Below the pieces are notes generated by a model. That model ran no database searches. It was given only the letters and a program-made list of their open reading frames with translations, and was not told where the DNA came from. This document shows positions 36,574 to 46,393 of a stretch of 64,000 bases of DNA, piece after piece. The stretch spans positions 1-64,000 of the forward strand of contig NZ_RWIJ01000005.1 of the NCBI RefSeq assembly GCF_019805165.1, written 5' to 3'. Made by a program: the position numbers and the translations under genes. The stretch is from Azospirillum sp. 412522. GTDB lineage: Bacteria > Pseudomonadota > Alphaproteobacteria > Azospirillales > Azospirillaceae. Position 1 is the first letter of the stretch, and every line of letters begins with the position of its first letter.

Positions 36574-39500
36574 ATGCTGGATACCGCAGACGCCCGCAGC
36601 CTCCATCTCCACTCCCTCGACAGTCTGCTGGCCGATCTGGTCAGCGGCCGTCCGGTCGGGCTGGACGCGGACGGAATGCGCCGCTTCGCCCTGCAAACGG
36701 CCGAGGCGCGGGCCCTACTCGACTGGTACTGGAGGAATCGGCCTACATGGTCCAAAGCCGTCGGCAAGGAATTGCTGCCGCTCCTGGTGGAGGCCGCCGC
36801 GCAGACTCCGCCCGACCTGACGGCCGCCTCGGCCGCCACCTCCACGCTCCGCAGCTACCTGCCCATTCGGATCGAGATCTTCCGCTTCGGAGGCGTACAG
36901 GAGTATGACTGCGACGAACCGCTGGTCATCGACTTCGACAAGCCGCTGCTGCTGTTGGAAGGGCACAATGGCTGCGGTAAGACCTCCATCCTCAACGCGG
37001 TGGTCTGGTGCCTGACCGGCAAGCTGTACCGCGCCCAGCGTGCCCCCGCGGACGGCCACGAGTCCGTGCCGCTCGCGGTGGGCGACAGCGATGACCACGA
37101 TACGGACGATGCTGCCACCGACAGCGCGCTGGTCTGCCCGGTGCCGCCGAAGACGGTGCTCGACGGGCTCGACGGCAAGCCGCTGCCGCTGGACACGCAG
37201 GTGGCAATCACCGTCCGGGACGCCGCGAGCGGGCGTGAGATCACCCTGCGCCGCCGGCTGTACAGCAAGCCTTCCAAAAAGACCGCAAAGCCGGAGATCG
37301 AGACCTCTGGATTCGAAGAACTGGGCCTTGATCCTGTGGCCTTCGCGGTCGGCACCACCATGCCGGGCCTGCTGCCGCACATCCGGATCGGCGCCGAATC
37401 CGATCTGGGCAAAGCGATCGCCGAACTGACCGGCCTTGCTCCACTGCGCCTCATGGTAAAGCATGCCCGGCGCGCCAGGGAGCGGATCGAAAAGGAACTG
37501 ATCGGCCAAGACCTGGAGGGCGCCATCGAGGCAGCCGACGAACGCTACCTCAAGGCCCGCAGCGAACTGGCGGCTCTGATCGCCGGGCACCCGACGGTCG
37601 CCCCGGTCGACGCCGCTTCGGTCCCGTCCACCGCCACCGACGCAGGGGCGCGGCTCGCTGCCACTGTCGCCGCCATCCGCCAGCGTCAGGCCGATGCCTA
37701 TGCGGACGCCCGCGCCATCCTGGGCGCGGGCTTCGATCCGAAGGACGCCACCGCCCGCCAACAACTGGACGTGTCGGTCACCCTTGCCAGCGCGGCGCTC
37801 GATTTCACAGCTCTCGCAGCTTTGGACGGCGCGGCAACCCTGAAGAAGCTCGGCGAGTTGGATGAGGTCGAACTGGTCCGCTGCGAGACGACGATAGTCG
37901 CCTTCCGTACCGAGGCGCAGGAGCTGCTCGCCCTGGCGGCCGATCCGGCGCAGGGGAGCCGGCTGCGCCTTTACGCCCGCGTCGGGAATTGGCAGCGCGA
38001 TGCCGCCGGCTCGGTCCCGCCCGATACCTGCCCCACCTGCCTGCAGCCCTTCGACGACCGGATCGATCCGGCAACCGGCCGGCGGCCCTGCGACCATCTC
38101 GCCGAGGCCCGAACCGGTGGCAAAGCCTTTTTGGAGAAAACACTCAGAACCTGGGCGGGAGACGCGCTTGGCAAGCTCGCCCGCGACCTTCCCGAGATCG
38201 TGGTCAAGGTGATGCGGAACGGCCTGCCGGCGACGCCGGCCGCCCTGCTCCGCAAGGCGCTCACCGATGACCTGTTCGCCGGTTCCGGCTTTGCCGGGGT
38301 GCTGGCGCCCTTGCGGGCGTACGCCGTTGCGCTGTGCGACGCCCATCTGGCGGCGCTGCCGCCCTTCACCGAGCCGCCGGTCGACGCCACGTTGGCGGCC
38401 GAAGCGGCCTTCGCCGACCTCGACAAGGCGCTCCGCGCTCTCACCCGCGCCATCGCCTTCGCTCGCTGGCGCCGGGCGGCCCAACCCGACTGCATGGCCG
38501 CCTTTCTGGCGATCGTTGGCCGGCCGAAGGCTGTGACGGTAGCGGCCCCGCCGCACGAGCAGCCGCTGTCCCGTCAGGTCGAGGCCCTGGCCGACATCGT
38601 TCGCGCGTCCGCCCCGGCGGGGGCTGCGTTGCGCTTCGTCCAGGACATGCAGCGGGAGCTGGCCACCCGCCACAGCCGAAGCGCGGAGATCGCCCGCGCC
38701 CGCAAGGCGGCGGAAGCGCTGGCCGAGCTGTTCCCCATTGGCGACCTGGTGCGCGAACAGCTGGACGGCCTGCGCCGCCGGCTGGATGGCGACACGACGC
38801 TGTGGATGGAGCGCCTCTATCGCGCCGCTACCGTCGGCACCGCGCCGAACCCCCGCCGTTCGGCGGTCGATCCGTCCGGCAAGCTGGACGTGCTGGTCGA
38901 ACGCAACGGAACCCTGGTCGGGGCCGAGCATATCGGCAACGCCTCGTTCCTGCGCGCCTACCTCACGGCCTTCCTGATCGCCTTCTGGAAGCATGTGCGG
39001 GACGCGCGCGGCGGGCTGTCGCTGCTGGTGCTCGACGATCCGCAGGAACTGCTCGACCCGAACAACCGGCGCCTCCTTGCGGACGGCTTGGGCCATCTGC
39101 TGGGCGCCGGCGCGACGCTTTTGGTGTCCACCCACGACAGCCGCTTCGCCCTGGAGGTGTGCGGCAGTCGCCGCTGTCGCGTGGACCTCGACCACCGGTC
39201 CGTGCATGCCCGCAACGCCAAGCGCCCATGCACGCAGCTGGCCCCCTCGGTCGCCGATCTCGACCGCAAGCGCAAGGCCTTCGAAGAGGACGGTGACGCC
39301 CACGGAGCAGCGCGGGATTATGCCAACGAGTTCCGTATCTTCATCGAGGCGCGGATTTCCGACTTCTTCGACCAGCCCGCCTATGCCCAGCCGCACAAGC
39401 TGGCGCTGGGCAAGCTGCTCGATGAGCTGAAGCGGCAGTCGCGTACGGCCGAGGGATTGGCGGGTCCAGCATTCGACGCCCTGTTCGCCGAACCCGCGTT

Positions 39501-40500
39501 ACAGTCGGGCAGCGCCTTTCGCGACCTGCTGAACCGGGTGCATCACAAGGACGCGCACGAGGTGACCTGTGGCGACGTCAAGCACCATGTGAACGATTTC
39601 GACCGGGTCCGCCGCCTCATCCTCGACGCGCATGACGAGCATCGGCGCTGGCTGCGACGCGATCCGGCAGGGCGCAGTGCGGCTCCGGTCCATGTGCTCG
39701 ATGCCGTGCGGCGTCCCAGCTTCGGCGTGCTGCACCGTGCACTCGACCTCGCGGCCTTCTCCTCCGCCGATGGCGGCGGGGGCGGTGAGGGGGACGGCAG
39801 TGCGCTGTCCGATGGGTGGTTCACGGACAAGGCGCTGTTCGTGCTGTGCGCCGATACGCTGGGTTTCGCCGCGCCCGCCGGCTCCGCCCTGCTCGTCGAG
39901 GCCGCCAGCACCTCCGTGGAGGATCATCGCCTGGTGGTGGCGCTGCACGATGGCCGGGTGTACGCGCGCCGTCTGCTGCGCAGCTCCGAGGTGCCCGGCC
40001 GGGTGGTGCTGGTCGCTGAAAGCGAGGATCCGCTGCACCGCCCACCGCCGGTCGTTCTGCCTGCCGAAGAAGTGCGGCTCCACAAGGTGGTCGGTGTGCT
40101 GTTCGCCGCCAGACCGGTGTACCCACGCGCCGACAACGAAGCCTTTGCGCAGGAGTTCCACCCGCGGCTGGCCCAGATCAGCAGGCTGTACCAGGCACGC
40201 GGCAGCAGCGGCGTGCCGCTGGTTCTGGACGGCCAGACGGTGCTCGGCGGCGTGGCGATCACGTCGGACGGCATCGACCAGTATCGCCGACGCTTGGTCG
40301 CGGTATGCACGGACGACGGCGAAGCCATCTTCAAGCGCGTGGGGGACCCGCTGCCTGGATTGCCGTGGCTGCGCCTGTTCGAAAGCGTGGGCGGCTTGGG
40401 CGACTCCCGCGTCATTCAGATGGAGGACGTGGAGGGCAACGATGCCGCCGTACCGCGCTTTGTCGGCGCGCGGGAGGTGATCGGCGTGCTCTACGGCTGA
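36574..40500 (+). CDS. SMC/Rad50-like ABC ATPase with C-terminal S24/LexA-like domain
   Basis: The product is 1,308 aa. After about 110 helical residues come IRIEIFRFGGVQ and Walker A GHNGCGKTS (130-138). A helical or coiled middle carries a zinc-hook-like CPTC (C486, C489). The ABC C-terminal lobe has LLVLDDPQELLDPNN (817-831) and TLLVSTHDSRF (H-loop). A further 400 residues end in ALLVEAASTSVEDHRLVVALHDGRVYARRLL, then VVLVAESEDP and EVRLHKVVGVLF. This mimics S24 (LexA/UmuD/C1) peptidase folds, but the usual Ser-Met and Lys positions read T-L and R, so proteolysis is doubtful. I chose ATG 36574 over an in-frame TTG at 36463. It is divergent from the NTPase-nuclease gene. Confidence 0.65.
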   Translation: MLDTADARSLHLHSLDSLLADLVSGRPVGLDADGMRRFALQTAEARALLDWYWRNRPTWSKAVGKELLPLLVEAAAQTPPDLTAASAATSTLRSYLPIRIEIFRFGGVQEYDCDEPLVIDFDKPLLLLEGHNGCGKTSILNAVVWCLTGKLYRAQRAPADGHESVPLAVGDSDDHDTDDAATDSALVCPVPPKTVLDGLDGKPLPLDTQVAITVRDAASGREITLRRRLYSKPSKKTAKPEIETSGFEELGLDPVAFAVGTTMPGLLPHIRIGAESDLGKAIAELTGLAPLRLMVKHARRARERIEKELIGQDLEGAIEAADERYLKARSELAALIAGHPTVAPVDAASVPSTATDAGARLAATVAAIRQRQADAYADARAILGAGFDPKDATARQQLDVSVTLASAALDFTALAALDGAATLKKLGELDEVELVRCETTIVAFRTEAQELLALAADPAQGSRLRLYARVGNWQRDAAGSVPPDTCPTCLQPFDDRIDPATGRRPCDHLAEARTGGKAFLEKTLRTWAGDALGKLARDLPEIVVKVMRNGLPATPAALLRKALTDDLFAGSGFAGVLAPLRAYAVALCDAHLAALPPFTEPPVDATLAAEAAFADLDKALRALTRAIAFARWRRAAQPDCMAAFLAIVGRPKAVTVAAPPHEQPLSRQVEALADIVRASAPAGAALRFVQDMQRELATRHSRSAEIARARKAAEALAELFPIGDLVREQLDGLRRRLDGDTTLWMERLYRAATVGTAPNPRRSAVDPSGKLDVLVERNGTLVGAEHIGNASFLRAYLTAFLIAFWKHVRDARGGLSLLVLDDPQELLDPNNRRLLADGLGHLLGAGATLLVSTHDSRFALEVCGSRRCRVDLDHRSVHARNAKRPCTQLAPSVADLDRKRKAFEEDGDAHGAARDYANEFRIFIEARISDFFDQPAYAQPHKLALGKLLDELKRQSRTAEGLAGPAFDALFAEPALQSGSAFRDLLNRVHHKDAHEVTCGDVKHHVNDFDRVRRLILDAHDEHRRWLRRDPAGRSAAPVHVLDAVRRPSFGVLHRALDLAAFSSADGGGGGEGDGSALSDGWFTDKALFVLCADTLGFAAPAGSALLVEAASTSVEDHRLVVALHDGRVYARRLLRSSEVPGRVVLVAESEDPLHRPPPVVLPAEEVRLHKVVGVLFAARPVYPRADNEAFAQEFHPRLAQISRLYQARGSSGVPLVLDGQTVLGGVAITSDGIDQYRRRLVAVCTDDGEAIFKRVGDPLPGLPWLRLFESVGGLGDSRVIQMEDVEGNDAAVPRFVGAREVIGVLYG

Positions 40501-40926
40501 CGTCCGCCTGTGCATAGGGCCGGACGGCGCACTTGGTTCGGCATGGTCGCTCAAACGCTGGTTGTCCATCTCACCGGCGCTGACGGTGCCGATCAGACTA
40601 CAGGCCACCGGCCCCGCCGGTCGGTCGCGTCCCCGATGCCAAGCAGCACGCCGACGGGCATCGACTACGCCGCAGCATCCGAGAATTCTCGCGCATCGTG
40701 GCGATGCGCAGCGTAGACTCTTCCGGGTCGAAGGATGACCCTTTACTCTTCCAAGGAAGTCGGTAGGTCCCAGCCCTGGATCGGTTCGCACGGTCCTTTG
40801 ATCGTATCGTGTAGCGGCTCCATGCCGACTACGGACAGAAGCACGAGTTCTGCGATGAGGTCACAGCGGGAGAGGCTTGGCAGAGCTGGCCCGATTACAA
40901 AGGGCGCTCTTAAACAGAGCGACGAG
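40501..40926. other. Gap without a supportable gene
   Basis: The only frames here are short, and none has a coding look or a Shine-Dalgarno sequence. Base composition drops in GC toward 40,900, where the small leftward gene ends. No repeat or known element is seen. Confidence 0.5.
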
Positions 40927-41196
40927 TTACTTCCTTATTTTTGTTATTGCAGCATTAACTGTACTGGTAATCGCGTCAATTCGCTCGTGAATCGCCTCAC
41001 GATATTCGGTCTCAGCCTCATGTGAGTTTGCCTGAATACCATAAGCGTTGGCAGATGCGTGTCCACTATCTGCGAGAGCTGCGAGAGCTGCAATAGGGTT
41101 GTCATATTGAAGCAAGTGATCGACAGTAACCAAAGTTAGCATGATTCTGATTGCATGAAGATCTGCCGCAAACTTATCTTCAAAGCTGATAGACAT
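40927..41196 (-). CDS. Small low-GC hypothetical protein
   Basis: The 89-aa product starts MSISFEDKFAADLHAIRIML and continues with an all-helical body (VDHLLQYDNPIAALAALADSGHASANAYGIQANSHEAETEYREAIHERIDAITSTVNAAITKI). AGGGGG precedes ATG 41196 by 10 bases. Codon usage is AT-richer than neighbouring genes, so it was probably acquired recently. Function unknown. The 280 bp upstream are AT-rich and non-coding. Confidence 0.55.
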   Translation of the reverse strand: MSISFEDKFAADLHAIRIMLTLVTVDHLLQYDNPIAALAALADSGHASANAYGIQANSHEAETEYREAIHERIDAITSTVNAAITKIRK

Positions 41197-41478
41197 ATTT
41201 TGTTTATCCCCCTATTCGACAACGGCGACATCCAATATGAAGGCCTATTCTATCGTGTCATTTCCGCGGCCTGTTTCTAGACAATTGCGACATCTGCTTT
41301 ATCGCGAGTTTATTTTTCGGCAAAAATATTATTGATGAACAACCATCGCATCGTCCGAACAGACTAGATGATATGCTTCCCGGCAGAAAGGCAAGTTGCA
41401 GCTCGTCCTACGGAATTTCCCGATCGAGGATTCTGCCGGGCGGTCCGGCGCAAAACCTCAGAGCGGGGGGGGCGAACC

Positions 41479-42551
41479 GACGAATTCGGCCATTTTGTGG
41501 GTCTGGATATGCATAAGGCGACAGTTTCTGTGGCAATCAATGAATGAACACGCGGCGGCGAGATCCGCTCGTTCGGCACGGTAGCGAACCGGGCCGAGGT
41601 GACCATAAAGCTGGCTGAGCGGTTTGCCCAGGACGGCTATCGCCTTTACTGTCAGCTCACCGCGCCTGGGCATGAGTGCTTGGTCGTGGTTCCTTCGCTG
41701 ATCCCGATTTGGCCGGGCGACTGCATGAAGACGGAGCGGCGCGGTGCCGTGATGTTCGCTAAGCTCACCGTGCCGGTGACCTGACGGCCGTGTGAGCACC
41801 TGACGGAGCTCAAGAGGCGATGCGCAACCTATTCCGGACTCGGGCGACAGCGGTGCGGGTGCTTGGGAAGGCCTATCAGCACCTGCAAGGCATTCTCCTG
41901 CGGCACGGCCGCGTCTTTCCTGGAAAGCGAGGGCTGGACCCAAGTCTACCAACGCGGGCTGACGACAGTGCGTTTCGACCACCCGGCTCAGCAGGCGGTG
42001 CGCCAGAACCATATACACACCGTAATGGACGCTGAGGCCCATGTGGCACTTCTGACCCAACAAATCGAGAGGCTGATCGCGAGTTGGTCGATGGCGCCGG
42101 CCGTGGCGGACCTGCGGGCCATGCGCGGCGTTGCTTTGCTCGCGGCGGTCACCGTGGTCAGGGAGGTGGGCAACTTCTCGCGCTTTGCTAACCCCGCCAG
42201 TTGATGGCCGATCTCGGCCTTTACTCCTGGTGCCTTCAGAGCATTTTAGTGGCGCTGGCGTGCGTCGTGGCTGCATTACCAAGGCCGGCAGCATTTTGGC
42301 ACGGCGATCCTGATCGAGGGTGCCTGGAGCTACCGGCCCGCGTCAGCCTCAAGCTGTACGATCGAATTGAAGCCTTGCCGCTGACCGTCCGCGATATCGC
42401 CTGGAAGGCGCAGGTATGGCTGTGCGGGCGTTATCGTCGCTTGGCGGCCGCGGGAAAGGCCAAGGTGGTGGTCATCATGACTATTGCGCGCGAGATGGTT
42501 GGTTTCCTGTAGGCGATCGCCCGTGAGGTCCAGCCGCGTTCGGCTTCCTGA
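41479..42551 (+). pseudogene. IS110-family transposase pseudogene
   Basis: Pieces in different frames follow an IS110 transposase. They start FVGLDMHKATVSVAIN, then EVTIKLAERFAQDGYRLY, GHECLVV.PSLIP and AMRNLFRTRATAVRVLGKAYQHLQG. Next come FPGKRGWTQVYQ, TTVRFDHPAQQAVRQN, LTQQIERLIASWSMAPAVADLRAMRGVALLAAVTVV, and GCITKAGSIL. The end is VSLKLYDRIEALPLTVRDIAWKAQVWLCGRYRRL, then IAREVQPRS. At least five frameshifts or stops make it non-functional. The DEDD-type N-terminal motif LDMHK and the serine-containing C-terminal part are both recognisable. Confidence 0.8.
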
Positions 42552-42958
42552 CGACACCGGACGTCGCAGCCGGTGCCCACGGCTGGAGGCGGGGCGCGGT
42601 GGGGGAGCACTCGTGCTCTGTCATGAGCCGGGCTGACCGACGCTCGCTCCTAGACCGAGGCAGCTCGGGACGAAACGGCGCTCATTCGGTAGTCAATCCA
42701 CGCATGAGAGCTTGCTCAACCGTCGTCTTCAGCCCCGCCTCCTGCCGTAGGCATCCTCAAAACTAGCCTGGGTGCAGCCAGGACGGATACGCGCGGTCAA
42801 ATCACTCGACGGCAAACATGCCAACAGAACCGTCTCTCGGCAAAATACAACGTAGTGCGGATTATTAGTAAGGCAGATAGTCCATATGGACGATGTTGGA
42901 CGAGTGTCGAGACATCATTCTGCCTCGAGCCTCGGCTTCGCTCCTGGGAGAAGATCGA
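42552..42958. other. Gap without a supportable gene
   Basis: This stretch follows the IS110 relic. No frame of convincing composition is present and no inverted repeat stands out. It probably includes the IS110 right end and truncated neighbouring DNA. Confidence 0.45.
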
Positions 42959-43123
42959 ATGAAAACTGCTCGTTCGGCACTGTTGCTGCTCATCGCGGGA
43001 ATCCTCTCCATATCGTCATTTCAGCTGATTACCGCAAAGGTTGATGAGAATTGGCGAAAAGAGATTGAGCGCACATATATCATCGCTCAAATACCAAGCA
43101 ACTACCATTTCCGACTGCCGTAG
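42959..43123 (+). CDS. Small single-pass membrane or exported protein
   Basis: The 54-aa product starts MKTARSALLLLIAGILSISS, a signal peptide or membrane anchor, and continues KVDENWRKEIERTYIIAQIPSNYHFRLP. GGGAGAAGA lies four bases ahead of ATG 42959. The frame is open further upstream (42893), but this start is better placed. Function unknown. Confidence 0.45.
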   Translation: MKTARSALLLLIAGILSISSFQLITAKVDENWRKEIERTYIIAQIPSNYHFRLP

Positions 43124-43254
43124 TCGGTGATAAGTGCGTGTCGGACCCTCACCGATGCTGGCGAGAGACGGGTTTATTCCCGTTGGGCATTTTTTGAGCG
43201 AGAACTATGTACCTGCATCTTCCCAACATGCCACCTGGGGGTTCTCCAAGAATC

Positions 43255-43280
43255 AGGCCCCTCCCGGTCGGGAGGGGCCT
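43255..43280 (-). terminator. Terminator hairpin after the RND efflux operon
   Basis: An 11-bp perfect stem AGGCCCCTCCC / GGGAGGGGCCT (43255-43265 and 43270-43280) with loop GGTC lies 29 bp beyond the leftward RND stop. In that direction it is followed by GATTCTT, a weak U-tract. It could also serve the rightward small gene ending at 43123. Confidence 0.65.
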
Positions 43281-43308
43281 GTTTCGTCGAAGGATGCCCG
43301 ACGGCGCG

Positions 43309-46300
43309 TCAGGTCGTGCTGCGCAGCTGCTCCGCCCGATTGGAGCGCGAGGCGGCGTAGTGGTCCTTGGCCAGCAGGGTGTAGACCGCCGGCAGGACGA
43401 ACAGCGTGAACAGCGTGCCGATCAGCATGCCCGACACGATGACCAGACCGATGGAGAAGCGGCTGGCCGCACCGGCGCCCGCCGCGGTCAGCAGCGGCAG
43501 CAGGCCGACCACCATCGCCGCGGTGGTCATCAGGATCGGGCGCAGGCGGACGCGGGCGGCATGCTCGATCGCGGTGCGGCGGTCGACGCCCTCGTTCAGC
43601 TGCATCTCGCGGGCGAACTCCACCAGCAGGATGCCGTGCTTGGAGATCAGGCCGATCAGCGTCACCAGGCCGACCTGGGTGTAGATGTTCATGGTGGCGA
43701 CGCCGAAGAACAGCGGCAGCAGCGCGCCGCAGATCGACATCGGCACCGACACCAGGATCACCAGCGGGTCGCGCAGCGATTCGAACTGCGCCGCCAGCAC
43801 CAGATAGATCACGATCAGCGCGAAGGCGAAGGTGATCATCAGCTGGCTGCCCTCCGTCACGAACTGGCGCGATTCCGACAGGTAGGCGTGGTTGAAGCCG
43901 GCCGGCAGCTGGGTGCGCGCCTGCTCCTCCAGGAACTCGACGACCTGACCCATCGAGACGCCCGGCATCGGCACGGCGGAGAAGGTGGCCGACGGCAGCT
44001 GGTTGTATTTGTTCAGCGCGTTGGGCTCCACCGCGGTTTCCACCGACACCACGGTCGACAGCGGGATCTGGGCGCCCGATCCGGAGGTGACATAGTAGTT
44101 GGTCAGCGACTCAGGAGTCAGGCGTTCGGCCCGCGGCACCTGGGGAATGACCTCGTAGGAGCGGCCGTTCAGGTTGAAGCGGTTGACGTAGTTGCCGCCG
44201 ACCAGCACCGACAGCGTGCTCGACACCGACTGCATGGTCAGCCCGAGATCGGCGGCCTTGGCGCGGTCGATCTTCAGCCGGACGACCGGGCTGTCATATT
44301 GCAGGTCGCTGTCGGTGACGATGAACATGCCGCTCTTGGTGGCGGCGTCCTTGATCCGCTCGATGGCGTCGAAGATGGTGCGGTAGTCGCCGGGGCTGGA
44401 GATCACCATCTGCACCGGCAGGCCGCCGGTGGAGCCGGGCAGGGCCGGCGGCGACACCAGGAACACGTTGATGCCCGTCACCTTGCCCAGCTCGGCCTGG
44501 GCCAGCGGCTGCAGCTGCTTGGCCGACCGCTTGCGCTCGCCCCACGGCTTCAGGATCATGCCGGCGAAGCCCTGGTTGAGGGTGGGCAGGCCGGTCAGGA
44601 TGAAGCGGGTGTCGGTCTCCGCGAAGGCGGCGAAGGTCTCGTCGATCTGCTTGCCGAAGCTGTCGATGTAGTCGAGGTTGGCGTATTGCGGCCCCTTGGA
44701 GATGCCGAACAGGATGCCCTGGTCCTCTTCCGGCGCCAGTTCCGACATGGTGTTGGCGAACAGGTAGCCGACCGACAGCAGGATGCCGACCGCGAACAGC
44801 AGGGTCGCGGCGCGATAGTCGAGCATGCCGTGCAGCCGCCGCTCGTACCAGCCCGCCAGCCGTTCGAACTGGCGGTCGAGGAAGGCGGCGAAGCGGCCCG
44901 GCTCTCCCTCCTTCAGGATGACGGAGCACATCATCGGCGACAGCGTCAGCGCCACCACACCCGACACGATCACCGATGCGGCCAGCGTGAAGGCGAATTC
45001 GCGGAACAGCGCGCCGGTCAGGCCGCCGAGCAGGCCGATGGGGGCATAGACCGCCGCCAGCGTGATGGTCATGGAAATGACCGGCCCGATGATTTCCCGC
45101 GCGCCGATCAGCGACGCGGCGACCTTCGACTTGCCGTGCTCGATATGCCGGTGGATGTTCTCCACCACCACGATGGCGTCGTCGACCACGAGGCCGATGG
45201 CGAGCACCATCGCCAGCAGCGTCAGCAGGTTCAGCGAGAATCCCAGCGCCAGCATGAAGGTGGCCGCACCGACGATGGACAGCGGGATGGTCACCACCGG
45301 GATCAGAACCGAGCGCAGGCTGCCGAGGAACAGGAAGATGACGACGATGACGATGGCGACCGCCTCCAGCAGCGTCTTCACCACCTCGTCGATCGAGGCC
45401 TGGATGAAGCGGGTGCTGTCGTAGACGATCTCCATGTTCATGTTGGGCGGCAGGTTGCGCCGCAGGTCGGACTCCATCTTGCGGATGTCGGCGACGATGT
45501 TCAGCGGGTTGCCGGTCGGGGTGGCGTCGACGCCGATGAAGATCGCCTGCTGCCCGTTCATCGCCACGCTGGCGTCGAAGCTCTTGGAGCTGAGTTCGAC
45601 CGTGGCGATGTCGCGCATGCGCACCAGCGCCCCGTCCTTCGCCTTCACCACCATGTCGCGGAACTGCTCGACATCGGTCAGGCCGGTGTTGGCGGTGACG
45701 TTGGAGATGACGAAGACGCCCTTGGTCTGGCCGGGGGCCGACTGGTAGTTGTTGGCGGCCACCGCCGCCGAGACGTCGGCCGGCGAGATGTTGCGCGCCG
45801 CCATCTTGACCGGGTCGAGCCACAGCCGCATGGCGAAGGTCTGGCCGCCCAGGATCTGGGCGCGGGCGACGCCCTCCACCGTGGACAGCACCGGCTGCAC
45901 CACGCGCGTCAGGTAGTCGGAGATCGCCGCTCCCGACAATTCGGGGCTGGAGAAGCCCATATAGAGGATCGAGGTTGTCTCGCCGGTCGATTTCAGGATG
46001 ACCGGGTCGTTGGCCTCGCGCGGCAGCTGGTATTTGACCTGCTGCACCTTCGCCATCACATCGGTCATCGCGACGTTGGGGTCGAAGTTCAGCCGGACAT
46101 AGGCGGTGACGACGCTCTGCCCCTGGGTGGAGGAGGAGGTCAGATAGTCGAGCCCTTCGGCCGAGGAGACCGCCTGTTCGATCGGCGTGGCGATGAAGCC
46201 CTGCATCAGCTCCGGCGAGGCGCCGGGATAGCTGGTGGTCACGGTGATGACCGTGTTCTGCAACTGCGGGTACTGCCGGATCGGCAGCTCCAGCAGCGCG

Positions 46301-46383
46301 CGCGCCCCGACCAGCAGGATCAGCAGGCTGACCACGAGCGACAGGACCGGCCGGCGGATGAAGATGTCGGTGAAACTGCCCAT
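43309..46383 (-). CDS. RND efflux transporter, inner-membrane permease
   Basis: The 1,024-aa product has a full-length HAE-1/AcrB-type layout. The N terminus is MGSFTDIFIRRPVLSLVVSLLILLVGARAL, and the first porter domain carries YPGASPELMQGFIATPIEQAV. TM block VKTLLEAVAIVIVVIFLFLG and LLTLLAMVLAIGLVVDDAIVVVENI contains the VVDD proton-relay aspartates in TM4. The second half has the mirror TM set (LVTLIGLISKHGILLVEFARE). It pumps compounds from periplasm and inner membrane together with the adaptor upstream. No outer-membrane channel gene is present in the window. The gene follows the adaptor by 10 bp. Confidence 0.95.
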   Translation of the reverse strand: MGSFTDIFIRRPVLSLVVSLLILLVGARALLELPIRQYPQLQNTVITVTTSYPGASPELMQGFIATPIEQAVSSAEGLDYLTSSSTQGQSVVTAYVRLNFDPNVAMTDVMAKVQQVKYQLPREANDPVILKSTGETTSILYMGFSSPELSGAAISDYLTRVVQPVLSTVEGVARAQILGGQTFAMRLWLDPVKMAARNISPADVSAAVAANNYQSAPGQTKGVFVISNVTANTGLTDVEQFRDMVVKAKDGALVRMRDIATVELSSKSFDASVAMNGQQAIFIGVDATPTGNPLNIVADIRKMESDLRRNLPPNMNMEIVYDSTRFIQASIDEVVKTLLEAVAIVIVVIFLFLGSLRSVLIPVVTIPLSIVGAATFMLALGFSLNLLTLLAMVLAIGLVVDDAIVVVENIHRHIEHGKSKVAASLIGAREIIGPVISMTITLAAVYAPIGLLGGLTGALFREFAFTLAASVIVSGVVALTLSPMMCSVILKEGEPGRFAAFLDRQFERLAGWYERRLHGMLDYRAATLLFAVGILLSVGYLFANTMSELAPEEDQGILFGISKGPQYANLDYIDSFGKQIDETFAAFAETDTRFILTGLPTLNQGFAGMILKPWGERKRSAKQLQPLAQAELGKVTGINVFLVSPPALPGSTGGLPVQMVISSPGDYRTIFDAIERIKDAATKSGMFIVTDSDLQYDSPVVRLKIDRAKAADLGLTMQSVSSTLSVLVGGNYVNRFNLNGRSYEVIPQVPRAERLTPESLTNYYVTSGSGAQIPLSTVVSVETAVEPNALNKYNQLPSATFSAVPMPGVSMGQVVEFLEEQARTQLPAGFNHAYLSESRQFVTEGSQLMITFAFALIVIYLVLAAQFESLRDPLVILVSVPMSICGALLPLFFGVATMNIYTQVGLVTLIGLISKHGILLVEFAREMQLNEGVDRRTAIEHAARVRLRPILMTTAAMVVGLLPLLTAAGAGAASRFSIGLVIVSGMLIGTLFTLFVLPAVYTLLAKDHYAASRSNRAEQLRSTT

Positions 46384-46393
46384 GGCGTCGGCC

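Noticed and set aside
36715-39396. 893-codon leftward frame opposite the SMC-like gene
   Set aside because: It is a mirror frame of a clear ATPase with Walker motifs and has a Gln/Arg/Gly-rich, non-protein-like composition.
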